From positions 1 to 56,483 of the IMG/VR virus record IMGVR_UViG_3300034093_004958: 56,483 bases of DNA; one strand, 5' to 3'. Under the pieces are notes generated by a model that was given only the letters and a program-made list of their open reading frames with translations, was not told the origin of the DNA and did no database searches. Position numbers and translations under genes: made by a program. Shown here one piece after another: positions 15,282 to 24,260 of this stretch. Numbering within the stretch: the first letter of the stretch is position 1; the number at the start of each line of letters is the position of its first letter. This stretch comes from a virus.

Positions 15282-16919
15282 TTAGTTATTATTTTCTTTT
15301 AACCATGTTTCATAATTATCAAAATATGATTCTTTCATTAATTTAGTTTTAATTTTAGAAGCATGTCTTTTTAAAGATTTAAAATCTTTTTTTGGAAGTT
15401 TGACTACTTTTTGTGGAACTATTTTTTCAGTCACTACTATTTCAGGTGCTTGTAAATCTATATTTGTTTTTGACTTAGCTAATAAATTAAGAGTATTGTT
15501 AAATTTTTTAGATAAATTTTCTATTGGTGACGTAACTGATTGAATCGAAGGTTTGATAGAAGATGTAAATTTTGACATAGCATCCGAAATCGGTTTTCCT
15601 AAAGATGATACCGCACCCGATAACATACCCATCGTACCCCCTTTTTTTCCTTCTTCTTCACAAGACTTTACAAAGTCTCCTACCTGATTAGGTATTTTAA
15701 AAGCTGTATCTATACCATTTTGAATCGTACCAACTGATTTCAAAACAGTATCTTTCATATCAGAAGGAATTAAATATTCTAATGCTACTGTACCACCTAA
15801 AGAAATTAAGTGCGGTTGTAAATCTTTTACTAAAGATTCTGGTTTAATTCCATCTTTACCTTTTATTCCAGCCATTGATAAAAGTGTACTTCCCAAACCA
15901 CTAGCATTTTCTTTACTAAAAAAAGATTGACCTTGTGTTTTTAATGAATCATCTGACTTATCAAATAATGATGTTATATCAGTGATACCTGATAAGACAT
16001 CTGGAGATGGATTTATTACTCCTATAATATCTTTAGCTCCTAATATTAAAGAATTTGATCCTGCCAAAATATTAGGCCCATGTTTTGTCAAAGCAGTTCC
16101 AACATCCAAAGCTGATTTTGCTGAACCTATTGTAGATTTTAAATCTGAAATTGGATCCTTAATTTTAGTATATCCATCATATAACCCTAATAATCCAGTT
16201 GCTCCACCTACAATTGTAGACATAAGTTGTCCAGTTCCTGGTGCAAAAACTTGACCAACTGTTCCATAAATACCTCTAAATAAAGTGGATATTGTTTGAA
16301 CTTGTTTAATCCAATCGTCTCCTACAAAGACTGCTACTGAATCGTAACAAGTTCCTATAAATCCCACAACTGATTTAGCAGCGTCCCCTAAACTATTTGC
16401 CCATCCTCCTACTGTATCGACAACTGAATTAACAGCATCCCCTATAATTTTACCTGCACCTGAGAATACATCTCCTATAACATCAAAAATTCCTTCGTTT
16501 AAAGAATTGCTCATTAATATATTATAGGATTCTTTAGAAATAGCAAAAGATCTGTCATTATAAAAAATAAATGTATGAGTTTTTGATTCAAAAAGTATAG
16601 GAGTTTTATTTGATTTTGAAGATTCATTAAACCATTCTTCTCTATGTGTATAGAATAGTTGAGTTTCATATAATGCAAAAATTTTATTTTTTGAATATTC
16701 ATCTTCACTTTCATTAAGAAAAGGAAATGCTTCATTAATAAATTCATCTCTTGAAATAGCTGATGTAAAACTATGTTCATCTAATCTATTTAAATTAGGT
16801 CTATCCAAAATTTCCCAACTTTCAGATATATCATATTTACTTTGAGATATAGTATAGTCTGTTTCATGCTCATTACCCTGTTCTTCTAGTTTCGCCCAAT
16901 CATTAAATTTTTTTATCAT
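15282..16919 (-). CDS. capsid-targeted Gly/Ala/Ser-rich protein, possible membrane-active virion protein
   Basis: A 545-residue protein with a targeting-like start MIKKFNDWAKLEEQG. After a charged N-terminal third, residues 140-420 are rich in Gly, Ala, Ser and Ile with many amphipathic or weakly hydrophobic helices (GAGKIIGDAVNSVVDTVGG, STIVGGATGLLGLYDG). The end is basic. This composition is like phage internal or pilot proteins that interact with membranes during ejection. No enzymatic motif. The protein at 18221 has a comparable build, with a similar position on the other strand. Confidence 0.65.
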   Translation of the reverse strand: MIKKFNDWAKLEEQGNEHETDYTISQSKYDISESWEILDRPNLNRLDEHSFTSAISRDEFINEAFPFLNESEDEYSKNKIFALYETQLFYTHREEWFNESSKSNKTPILFESKTHTFIFYNDRSFAISKESYNILMSNSLNEGIFDVIGDVFSGAGKIIGDAVNSVVDTVGGWANSLGDAAKSVVGFIGTCYDSVAVFVGDDWIKQVQTISTLFRGIYGTVGQVFAPGTGQLMSTIVGGATGLLGLYDGYTKIKDPISDLKSTIGSAKSALDVGTALTKHGPNILAGSNSLILGAKDIIGVINPSPDVLSGITDITSLFDKSDDSLKTQGQSFFSKENASGLGSTLLSMAGIKGKDGIKPESLVKDLQPHLISLGGTVALEYLIPSDMKDTVLKSVGTIQNGIDTAFKIPNQVGDFVKSCEEEGKKGGTMGMLSGAVSSLGKPISDAMSKFTSSIKPSIQSVTSPIENLSKKFNNTLNLLAKSKTNIDLQAPEIVVTEKIVPQKVVKLPKKDFKSLKRHASKIKTKLMKESYFDNYETWLKENNN

Positions 16920-17068
16920 ACTAATTTGTTTTTTTTTCTGTTATTTTAATTAGTCCATTTTATTCTTTTGAACTTAATTCCTATATATTTATATATTTAA
17001 AAAAATTTAATTAATTTAATGTTTAAATTTGTTAGAAATAAATAAAGCTATTAATATACGATACTAAA

Positions 17069-17452
17069 ATGAATACACATGCATTATGTAATGGTCTTAA
17101 TGATTCTGCTAAAACTATATTGAGTAATAATATAGAAAAGGGATTTAATAACCCAAATTATAATATAGGCGAGCTTTTAATGCTTATTACTAGCGAATTG
17201 GGAGAAGCTCTAGAATCTCATAGAAAAGGTAAGTTTTCTAATTGGGAATCTTTTTATAGTGATTCTTCTAAAGTTGGAGATAATGAAAGTTTTAAAATGC
17301 ATATAAAAGATACATTTGAAGATGAGATTGCTGATGCAATTATAAGATTATTGGATTTATCAGCAAGACTTCATATAGATATAGAAAAACATATTAATGC
17401 GAAAGTGGATTATAATAAAACAAGACCACATTTGCATGGGAAAACTTATTAA
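17069..17452 (+). CDS. MazG-like nucleotide pyrophosphohydrolase
   Basis: A 127-residue protein of the all-alpha NTP pyrophosphatase superfamily. The metal-binding motif is seen as SELGEALESHRKGK (ExxE type) and FEDEIADAIIRLLDL (ExxD), with the typical phage ending KVDYNKTRPHLHGK. It cleaves nucleoside triphosphates to monophosphates and pyrophosphate; phage versions are thought to adjust dNTP or (p)ppGpp pools. The next gene starts 2 nt after its stop, so the two are one unit. Confidence 0.85.
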   Translation: MNTHALCNGLNDSAKTILSNNIEKGFNNPNYNIGELLMLITSELGEALESHRKGKFSNWESFYSDSSKVGDNESFKMHIKDTFEDEIADAIIRLLDLSARLHIDIEKHINAKVDYNKTRPHLHGKTY

Positions 17453-17454
17453 AC

Positions 17455-18132
17455 ATGGAAAAAATTATGTATACCCCAACTCCTGATGATGAAGTTCAAA
17501 TAACAAGAAAGATGTATGGTTTCAATTGTTATTTTGGAATAGTAAAAAAAGAAAAACTTTCATTTTTTGATAAAATCAGTAAAATATTTGGTTTTGCTGA
17601 TGATTGGATTGATTATAAATATGTTTGTGATATTTATGACAATGGTAATTTTTATGATTCTAAAATGATGTATAGTTCAGAGTTCTTAGAATTTATTGAA
17701 AACAAATATGATATAAGAAACATACTATGGAATACAGTTAAAGGATTATCTAAAAATCATATTAAAGATGGATTTACAATGTATGGTGTTGCGTATGGAA
17801 AAGGAATTCATTCAATGTACACTTATAATTTAGACACCATTGAATTTGTAGGTACAGATATATTTGAAAATAAGAATTATATTGCTCCAGATTTAGTCAA
17901 AATGATTTTTGATACAGTTTTAGATTTACCTCATGTTGAGATATTTCATACTGGAGAATGGAATAAAGAAGTTCAAGATGAATATGTTTACAATAACTAT
18001 GTTGAAAACACCAACGAGACGCTCCCACATGCTGGAGTAGTGATCAAACATGTTTCTGGAAATAGGGATAAAATATGTACAATCTATAATCCAGAATTTA
18101 TAATATTTTTAGGTAGAACTGATCTTATTTAA
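17455..18132 (+). CDS. hypothetical protein, 225 aa
   Basis: Not recognised. A 225-residue soluble protein, MEKIMYTPTPDDEVQITRKM, with aromatic-rich sequence and a mid segment KGLSKNHIKDGFTMYGVAYG that could be a nucleotidyl-transfer or RNA-ligase-like strand (no KxDG motif is clear). The start almost touches the MazG stop (2 nt), suggesting joint expression. An ATG at 17455 and one at 17467 are both possible. Confidence 0.6.
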   Translation: MEKIMYTPTPDDEVQITRKMYGFNCYFGIVKKEKLSFFDKISKIFGFADDWIDYKYVCDIYDNGNFYDSKMMYSSEFLEFIENKYDIRNILWNTVKGLSKNHIKDGFTMYGVAYGKGIHSMYTYNLDTIEFVGTDIFENKNYIAPDLVKMIFDTVLDLPHVEIFHTGEWNKEVQDEYVYNNYVENTNETLPHAGVVIKHVSGNRDKICTIYNPEFIIFLGRTDLI

Positions 18133-18184
18133 CATAGATATTTTCATATTATAATATTAATATTTTTTTAGAATGTAAAAATAA

Positions 18185-18196
18185 TTTGATATATAC
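18185..18196 (+). promoter_or_regulatory. phage-type promoter motif TTTGATATATAC
   Basis: Exact 12-mer found three times on the plus strand in this window (also 24979 and 26659). Here it is 24 nt upstream of the ATG at 18221, a normal leader distance. Confidence 0.6.
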
Positions 18197-18220
18197 TTAT
18201 CATTAAATAAAAAAATAGAC

Positions 18221-20770
18221 ATGGATTACATCAAAACGTTTGAATCTTTCAATTTTTCAATTGAAAATTTATCAAAACTTAATGAAGCTGAGGTAGATTC
18301 TCTTTTTCAATCTGCTTTTAAAAGTGTTTTAGGTGGAGCTAAGTTAACAGATAAACCTGCCGCTGAAATTAAAAAAGATCTTGAAAGCAAATTAAGCAGT
18401 ATAAAGAATAATTATAAAGATGCATTAAGTAATTATATCAAAGATAAATATGATGCAAAATGGTATTCGTCCATTTTGGATATAGTTGCAGCTCCAAGCT
18501 CAGGATTTATTAGTGTAACAGGTGCAAAAACAGAAGATACAAGTTCAGTAAAAGCAAGAGAAGATGCGAAATCTAAATTTGAACAACAACCTAACGGAAA
18601 AAGTTTAGTAGAAGAAAGTCCATTAGTTGCAGCATTGATAAAGAATGTTGTGTTAGTTGCTTTACCAGATGGATTAGAGCTAAAAGAGGGAATGAATACA
18701 AAAAATATATCTCCAAATACTAAAAGCTTGACTGAAATGTTATATGAAACATCTTTAGATCATGCAACTAAATTGTTTGAATCTGCAACATCGGGATTAG
18801 AAAGTTTATCAGATATTAGCTTTGAATTTGAAACAGTTGGGGATAAAATTAAAAAAAATGATGATAATTTAAAGAAATATAGAGGCGAACTTAAAGATTT
18901 AGCTAATTCTAATGATGCAAAAGATTGGAATAAAATGATTGAAATGTATTGTATTATAAATACATTGAGAGCTCAGCAGTGTGCCTTGATGGCCGCTCAA
19001 GCTGAATATGAGTTTCTATCTGGTTCTTTTAAGAAAACCTTTTTAGGGGATGTTGAAGGATACGCACAAGCACTATTTGAAATCGCATTCTTTTTATTAT
19101 CTTCACTTGTTGTATCAAAAGCTATTAATGCTCTTGGACAAACATCTTTTATTCAAACTCTTAAAGAAACAGTTTCTAGTGCAGCTCCTACTATAATTCC
19201 TGGATTTCAAAGTGCTATGAACAAAATTATGACTGAAGTTGTAAACCCTGCTTCTAAAAATCCTCTTTTTATGGCTGCTGTACTAGGTGCATACACAATT
19301 ATAAGAGGTGGTCAAATTGCAAAAGAATTAGCTTTTGAACAAAGTGAGCAATATTTACTATTAGCACTTGAGCAATTCATTCCAACAATTAGTGCTGTAA
19401 ACGTTTCTTTGGCTACATGCTATAATTCATTTACGTCTATTTCTGATGTTATGAACAGTAAAAGTTGGAGTCCTAAAAATATATGGAAAGAAGCACTAGA
19501 TGGAAATCTTGATGAAAAAGAGGCTTATACTAAGAGACAATTAGAAAAAATAACTTCTGAACTTTATAATTTAACTTTAGCTGAAATTAGATCCGAAAAT
19601 AGTCCTCTTATTAAAGCTGTAAATTCTATGGAAGTAAATACTCAAATACGTTCATCTTTAACTCCAGATATTATATTTAATAGTCCTATCAGAGGTGCAA
19701 CAGGCTTATATACTTTTATGGGTAAATTAGGTTTAGCTGGAGATTGGATGAAACGTATTGAAGATATATTTGATACTATTGAAAAACCTATGATAGAAAA
19801 ATTAGAAGATCTATTTATAAGTGATGATGTGTATACTAAATTTATAAATAAAGAAAATCCAACACATGCAGCTTTGGGTGGATTAATTTTTATTGCACAA
19901 TCTAATGTGATAATAAAAAATCCAACATTGTTTATGAAGATTCTTGATTATGAACCTGAATTTCCAGATATTAAATTTCTGCGAGCATCTTTTAAAGCAA
20001 GTGTTGAACCTCTTGAAATTAGACCATTTCCTACATTAGTTGATTTTTCTGAACCTGAAGTTGAATCATGTGGAGTATTTGTAAGTATTGTAGATAATAA
20101 AGACAATATTTATAAATCAAGAATTGGTATGCTATATTTCGAAAAGGGATTAGCTACATTAGCTTCAGAAAAAGGTATTACGGGTATTGATGGATTCTCT
20201 CAACTTCTACAAGATTATAAATTTAATTTTGTTGTTGTTGGAAATGCTGATGTTTCAGGACCACAAGAGCAAAAACGTCAGGGAGGATTTATAGGTAATA
20301 GATTACTTTCAGAACTAAGAGCAAATACATTTGTATCTTCTGTTAAGAAATCAGGAGATGAAAAAATTTCAGCTTTAGGTTGTGGTAAGATGTATGCAAG
20401 GAACTATCCAGATTACATAAAAAAAGATTTTTCTACAAGTAAAATAGCTGAGTTATTAGGTGTGTCTAAAACTGATGATAGTTTTAGAAAAAATATGGCA
20501 AATGATAGAAGAATAGAAGTTATCATTTTCCCAGAAAATGTAGATTTTCAATATTTTGCAAATAATGATCCTTTAATTGAAAAAGTTTGTAAAAAACCAT
20601 TTTCTGAAACCGATGATGATAAACTTATTAGAATGAGAGGTGGAAAATGGTTTATTGATAAATCTGCTGAATCTAAATATAGTTTATTCTTTCCTAAAAG
20701 AGGAGAAAAGGCAACAAATGAAAGTAATAGAACGTATGTAATGTCTTTTGATTATTTTTTGAATTCTTAA
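18221..20770 (+). CDS. capsid-targeted protein with OmpA-like C-terminal domain
   Basis: An 849-residue protein. The N-terminus MDYIKTFESFNFSIENLSKL followed by NEAE fits a targeting signal ending in an LNE cleavage site. The middle is helical and alanine-rich with hydrophobic stretches (ALFEIAFFLLSSLVVSKAI near residue 287; FMAAVLGAYTIIRGGQIAK near 350). Residues 665-835 resemble the OmpA peptidoglycan-binding fold: VVVGNADVSGP, GNRLLSELRANTFV, and NDRRIEVIIF close to the usual NRRVEI. Such a domain binds peptidoglycan. A packaged protein with helical hydrophobic middle and wall-binding end suggests a role at genome entry. Confidence 0.7.
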   Translation: MDYIKTFESFNFSIENLSKLNEAEVDSLFQSAFKSVLGGAKLTDKPAAEIKKDLESKLSSIKNNYKDALSNYIKDKYDAKWYSSILDIVAAPSSGFISVTGAKTEDTSSVKAREDAKSKFEQQPNGKSLVEESPLVAALIKNVVLVALPDGLELKEGMNTKNISPNTKSLTEMLYETSLDHATKLFESATSGLESLSDISFEFETVGDKIKKNDDNLKKYRGELKDLANSNDAKDWNKMIEMYCIINTLRAQQCALMAAQAEYEFLSGSFKKTFLGDVEGYAQALFEIAFFLLSSLVVSKAINALGQTSFIQTLKETVSSAAPTIIPGFQSAMNKIMTEVVNPASKNPLFMAAVLGAYTIIRGGQIAKELAFEQSEQYLLLALEQFIPTISAVNVSLATCYNSFTSISDVMNSKSWSPKNIWKEALDGNLDEKEAYTKRQLEKITSELYNLTLAEIRSENSPLIKAVNSMEVNTQIRSSLTPDIIFNSPIRGATGLYTFMGKLGLAGDWMKRIEDIFDTIEKPMIEKLEDLFISDDVYTKFINKENPTHAALGGLIFIAQSNVIIKNPTLFMKILDYEPEFPDIKFLRASFKASVEPLEIRPFPTLVDFSEPEVESCGVFVSIVDNKDNIYKSRIGMLYFEKGLATLASEKGITGIDGFSQLLQDYKFNFVVVGNADVSGPQEQKRQGGFIGNRLLSELRANTFVSSVKKSGDEKISALGCGKMYARNYPDYIKKDFSTSKIAELLGVSKTDDSFRKNMANDRRIEVIIFPENVDFQYFANNDPLIEKVCKKPFSETDDDKLIRMRGGKWFIDKSAESKYSLFFPKRGEKATNESNRTYVMSFDYFLNS

Positions 20771-20786
20771 GATAAACTAACTTTAT

Positions 20787-20813
20787 AAAAAGGGGGCATA
20801 AGCCCCCTTTTTT
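20787..20813 (+). terminator. rho-independent terminator
   Basis: Stem AAAAAGGGGGC / GCCCCCTTTTT with a 4-nt loop, then T. It is 17 nt after the stop of the 849-aa gene. Confidence 0.9.
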
Positions 20814-20899
20814 ATTTTTAAAATAAATTTGTAAATTCAAACTTTTTTATTACATTTGTACCAGATATTATTTTTATTATCATTGTAACGGATGTATGT

Positions 20900-21490
20900 A
20901 TGAAATATATTTTTGTCTTACTTATGCTACTTTCAATAGAAAGATCCAATGCTCAAGACTCTTTATCGACTATATTTATCAAACTTTATAACGAATATAG
21001 AATTCAAAATAATCTCTCCACACTTGTATATGACGTGGAATTAGATTCTTTGGCTATGATTAGACTTATCGAATCATCAACTGGTGTAGATGATTGTTTT
21101 TCTGATCCTATTCTTGGTATGAAATGCGAAAATGAAAATAAAAATCTACATTTTAGATTCAAATCTAATAAGTCAGATTTCAATAATAAAAATCTCAACA
21201 TAATGGTACTTTCTGAAAATATGAATGTATATCCAGGATTTACTATCTATAAAAAAGATGTTTCAGTTTTGAAAAATGTAAATGATTCAGATTATATTAT
21301 AACTAATAATGATTCTATTCCTTTAGAAGTAGTACAAGGTTTTCTTGAAAGCTGGATTGGAAGCCATAATCACAATTTGAATCTTCTAGATAAAAATGCA
21401 ACACGTTTTGCATTTAAGATTTTCACTACTATGCATAATAATTATTCATGGATACATGCTTGTTTTCTTATAGGTCAAGATAAAAAATAA
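20900..21490 (+). CDS. secreted CAP/SCP-like protein
   Basis: A 196-residue protein with signal peptide MKYIFVLLMLLSIERSNAQ. The mature part starts with FIKLYNEYRIQNNLSTLVYD followed by LDSLAMIR, the opening of CAP (SCP/PR-1) domains. It later shows FLESWIGSHNHNLNLLDKNA, matching the W..S..H..nll motif with a conserved His. CAP proteins are secreted and bind lipids or metals; the role in phages is unknown. A TACATTTG element at 20861-20868 may be a -7 promoter box. It begins a block of exported proteins. Confidence 0.7.
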   Translation: MKYIFVLLMLLSIERSNAQDSLSTIFIKLYNEYRIQNNLSTLVYDVELDSLAMIRLIESSTGVDDCFSDPILGMKCENENKNLHFRFKSNKSDFNNKNLNIMVLSENMNVYPGFTIYKKDVSVLKNVNDSDYIITNNDSIPLEVVQGFLESWIGSHNHNLNLLDKNATRFAFKIFTTMHNNYSWIHACFLIGQDKK

Positions 21491-21491
21491 T

Positions 21492-21863
21492 TTAAAAATA
21501 GAATATTATAGAAAATCTTATACCATTCAAAGTTAGATTAGATATTGTTGTATTAATAAGTAAAGAAAAATCTATTATTTCATTATTATTCAAATCATAA
21601 TTATAATCCAATCCCACTCCATAATTAAAAACTGATTCAGTGCCATATGTACTATCACGTTGAACTTTTTTTATATTTAGAAGTGTAAAACTAAAATCAA
21701 AAAATGTAGTTTGTTTTTCATCTGCCTGTTCAGGATAAAATTTTAAATATGTTTTTTCAATAATTGGTTTTTTACTTACTGAATCAGAATTTATAAAATA
21801 ATACTGAGATGAGCTATAATTTTGAGGAAGTAATAATAGTATTAAAATTAATAAATAACGCAT
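21492..21863 (-). CDS. exported beta-rich protein, 123 aa
   Basis: A 123-residue protein with signal peptide MRYLLILILLLLPQNYSSSQ and a beta-strand-rich C-terminal half (GLDYNYDLNNNEIIDFSLLI, GIRFSIIFYF ending in Phe). The alternating hydrophobic pattern and terminal Phe recall an outer-membrane beta-barrel end, but the protein is too short for a full barrel on its own. Convergent with the CAP gene, with 1 nt between stops. Confidence 0.55.
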   Translation of the reverse strand: MRYLLILILLLLPQNYSSSQYYFINSDSVSKKPIIEKTYLKFYPEQADEKQTTFFDFSFTLLNIKKVQRDSTYGTESVFNYGVGLDYNYDLNNNEIIDFSLLINTTISNLTLNGIRFSIIFYF

Positions 21864-21904
21864 TTTTTAAGTTATTTTAGAAAGATATATATTTCATAAT
21901 AAAC

Positions 21905-21935
21905 AAAAAACCCCAATCTTTTGATTGGGGTTTCT
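21905..21935 (-). terminator. rho-independent terminator
   Basis: Perfect stem AAACCCCAATC / GATTGGGGTTT with a 4-nt loop, downstream of the 21957-23180 gene on the minus strand, T-rich at its end. Confidence 0.85.
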
Positions 21936-21956
21936 TATTATTAGTATCGAGGATAA

Positions 21957-23180
21957 TTATTGAACTACTATCCAATTTAAACCATTATACCAAAGAGTCC
22001 TAGACTGTCCTGCTGGGATTGTAATATTGAAAGAAGGATCTAGATTCCATATTGTTTTATCTAATGTAAGTGTATTTGCAGTTGCTCCATTTTGAATGGT
22101 AATAAGTTGTTGATTCTGTGGACTCCACACTGTATTTAATATGTAATCAACAGCAACACGTGAAACGAAATATCGTGTTGTATTAGAAATTGATCCAGGA
22201 GCAGATAATACAATCGTTACATTTGATGTTTTATGATGTGGATTCATCTGCCATGAAAGTCCATTGATACCACGAGTTAGTACTGTACCTACAAATGCAT
22301 TCTCTGCACCTTCTATTGCTAAAAGATTTACAGATCCATTTTTAATATGTCGTGCTAAAACGACTGAATCTTGAAGATTGCTTGCAATCGTTGAAGTTGC
22401 TGAATGACCAGAATTATTTGAATATAAAGCTGTATCTGCATATACAGAATGATATGAACTTGTAGAGTAAATAGCTGAATCAGAATGATAAGAATGTCCT
22501 GAGTTTAAGGCATAAAATGAAGTATCTGCAATATCTGATTTTCCAGCACTAGCAGCATATCCTGCAACCTTCGAATAAATAGCAAGTAGAGCAACATCAG
22601 ATGTATCTGCATATGATGAGTGCATAGAATGCTTAGAATTTACAGATGAATCTGCAATTAAGCTGCGAACTGAACGAGCTGATTTAACAGAAGAATCTGC
22701 TACATTAGAAACTAAACTTCTTAATGATAAAACAGACGTATCAGCTACACCTGCTCTTCTAGCTAATCCAGCTTTTTCCGCATTTAAAGCATTAGTTGCA
22801 AGTTCTGATTTTGCACTGAATCTTGAAGAGACAGCATAAGGAACTTTATGTAAAGCAAGTTTACCAAGATTAACATCATTAAGATAGGCGTAAACAAAAA
22901 TATTACCTTGATTTTTCATGAGAATAGAATCTGGAATATTTTCTAATAGTACATTAATCATACCACTATTGACTTCCACTTTCATTCCTTCTACATACCA
23001 AAAAGCTGACGTATTGATATGTGAATTCTCATTAAAATTATTATCAGCCAAATATGCTGAAAATGATCCTTCTGTACCAATTGCACTAGTTGGAATATGT
23101 GCTTGGTATTGTAAATTTGTTGTTTGTGCAGACAAATTAACTGCAATTAAAGCAAATATTGCTATTAATAGGTTTTTCAT
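21957..23180 (-). CDS. exported fibre-like protein with repeated ADTS units
   Basis: A 407-residue protein with signal peptide MKNLLIAIFALIAVNLSAQ. Residues 25-120 form a beta-rich head. Residues 120-270 hold a repeat of about 14 residues built on A-D-(T/S)-S (GVADTSVLSL, NVADSSVKSA, SYADTSDVALL, DIADTSFYAL, VYADTALYS), typical of extended beta-helical shafts. A C-terminal domain of about 110 residues (LTRGINGLSW, GLNWIVVQ) could be a binding head. It looks like a tail fibre, yet the signal peptide says it is exported by the cell. It precedes its terminator and follows a T9SS-tagged gene in the same operon. Confidence 0.7.
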   Translation of the reverse strand: MKNLLIAIFALIAVNLSAQTTNLQYQAHIPTSAIGTEGSFSAYLADNNFNENSHINTSAFWYVEGMKVEVNSGMINVLLENIPDSILMKNQGNIFVYAYLNDVNLGKLALHKVPYAVSSRFSAKSELATNALNAEKAGLARRAGVADTSVLSLRSLVSNVADSSVKSARSVRSLIADSSVNSKHSMHSSYADTSDVALLAIYSKVAGYAASAGKSDIADTSFYALNSGHSYHSDSAIYSTSSYHSVYADTALYSNNSGHSATSTIASNLQDSVVLARHIKNGSVNLLAIEGAENAFVGTVLTRGINGLSWQMNPHHKTSNVTIVLSAPGSISNTTRYFVSRVAVDYILNTVWSPQNQQLITIQNGATANTLTLDKTIWNLDPSFNITIPAGQSRTLWYNGLNWIVVQ

Positions 23181-23195
23181 GTATTCCTCTTATTA

Positions 23196-23651
23196 TTAAT
23201 TATAAATTACTCTTGATGAGTATGTTTGATTTAAAGGTGTTGTAAATTTAATAAAAAATACACCTCTATATGGGAGTGTAATTATTTGGCTTTGTAGATC
23301 AACAGCGTTCTCTACTATTTTCCCATACAAATCAGTAATAATAACATTTTTCACATCATTCATGTTATAAAATACATGTTCCTGACTTGTAGGATTGGGA
23401 TACACATTTACTCCCAAAAATTCAACTATGCCTCCATCTACTGATGTAGTAAGTTGTCTTGGTATTCTTATACCAATATGAGCGTGGCTATATAGGATTG
23501 AACCATTAACCCTTTTATAACCAGCTATTACCTGACCCAGTGTGGCATTTTTATTACCACCCGTAACAATCTTTTTGAATAGATTGTTACTCTCATTTCC
23601 CTTTGTTACGGTAATAGAATAACAAAGGAGAAATACAAGGATATACCTCAT
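23196..23651 (-). CDS. exported protein with T9SS C-terminal sorting domain
   Basis: A 151-residue protein with signal peptide MRYILVFLLCYSITVTKG. Residues 78-151 match the type A sorting domain of the type IX secretion system: VYPNPTSQEHVFYN, then VIITDLYGKIV, IITLPYRGVFFIKF and a final RVIYN. Such domains direct cargo across the outer membrane and to the surface, and occur only in Bacteroidota and relatives. The N-terminal 60 residues (ATLGQVIAGYK) are too small for a known enzyme. Its start is 545 nt upstream of the fibre-like gene stop boundary and the two ORFs are 15 nt apart, so one message is likely. Confidence 0.8.
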   Translation of the reverse strand: MRYILVFLLCYSITVTKGNESNNLFKKIVTGGNKNATLGQVIAGYKRVNGSILYSHAHIGIRIPRQLTTSVDGGIVEFLGVNVYPNPTSQEHVFYNMNDVKNVIITDLYGKIVENAVDLQSQIITLPYRGVFFIKFTTPLNQTYSSRVIYN

Positions 23652-23781
23652 TTAAAAACTCCATTAAAATTTAAAAAGTAAAACTACTAGTTTCACATTC
23701 TCATTATATTAGAATTTAGTAATATGTTTAATTTGATAATTAGATAATAAAAGATATATATTCTTTAAATGATCTTTCGTT

Positions 23782-24180
23782 ATGGATATTACTACTAGAA
23801 AATTTATATTTACACTTCCTACGTTGATAGGTATTTTATCTGCTGTTTCAACAATAATTGGTGGATATTGGTATTTTAAAAATACCTTAGAATCAACAAA
23901 ATCTAATATATCTTTAGCAAATGAAAATTATAAAAAAATGAATGTAGAAATTCAAATACTTAGAGAACAATTATACGATATGGCACTATCATATAATAAA
24001 AATGTACACTTAGAAAACGAAATACATTCTAATTATAAAAGAGGAAGACGACATTTTACTAATGAATCTGATTCACATCAAACAAATTCAAATGAACTTG
24101 TCACGAAGAATAACAAAAGAGATACTATAAACCTGAGTCATATAAAAAGTAAAAGTCATATGTTAAAATCATCACAATAA
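23782..24180 (+). CDS. membrane-anchored coiled-coil protein, 132 aa
   Basis: A 132-residue protein with one membrane helix near the N-terminus (IFTLPTLIGILSAVSTIIGG) followed by a helix with heptads (ANENYKKMNVEIQILREQL) and a hydrophilic Asn/His/Ser-rich tail. Similar in build to the protein at 3345. A motif AAAAGATATATATTC lies about 30 nt upstream, a variant of the phage-type promoter. Function unknown. Confidence 0.7.
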   Translation: MDITTRKFIFTLPTLIGILSAVSTIIGGYWYFKNTLESTKSNISLANENYKKMNVEIQILREQLYDMALSYNKNVHLENEIHSNYKRGRRHFTNESDSHQTNSNELVTKNNKRDTINLSHIKSKSHMLKSSQ

Positions 24181-24260
24181 AATATTTTTTAAAAATGTTT
24201 CATATGTGTAAACTTTATAATCCTTTTTTCTATAATGAGAAGTATAATTAGGAGATAATA

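Noticed and set aside
17455-18132. RNA ligase or nucleotidyltransferase based on KDGF
   Set aside because: Only a loose KDG match; the rest of the motifs (KxDG plus downstream Glu and Lys motifs) could not be seen.
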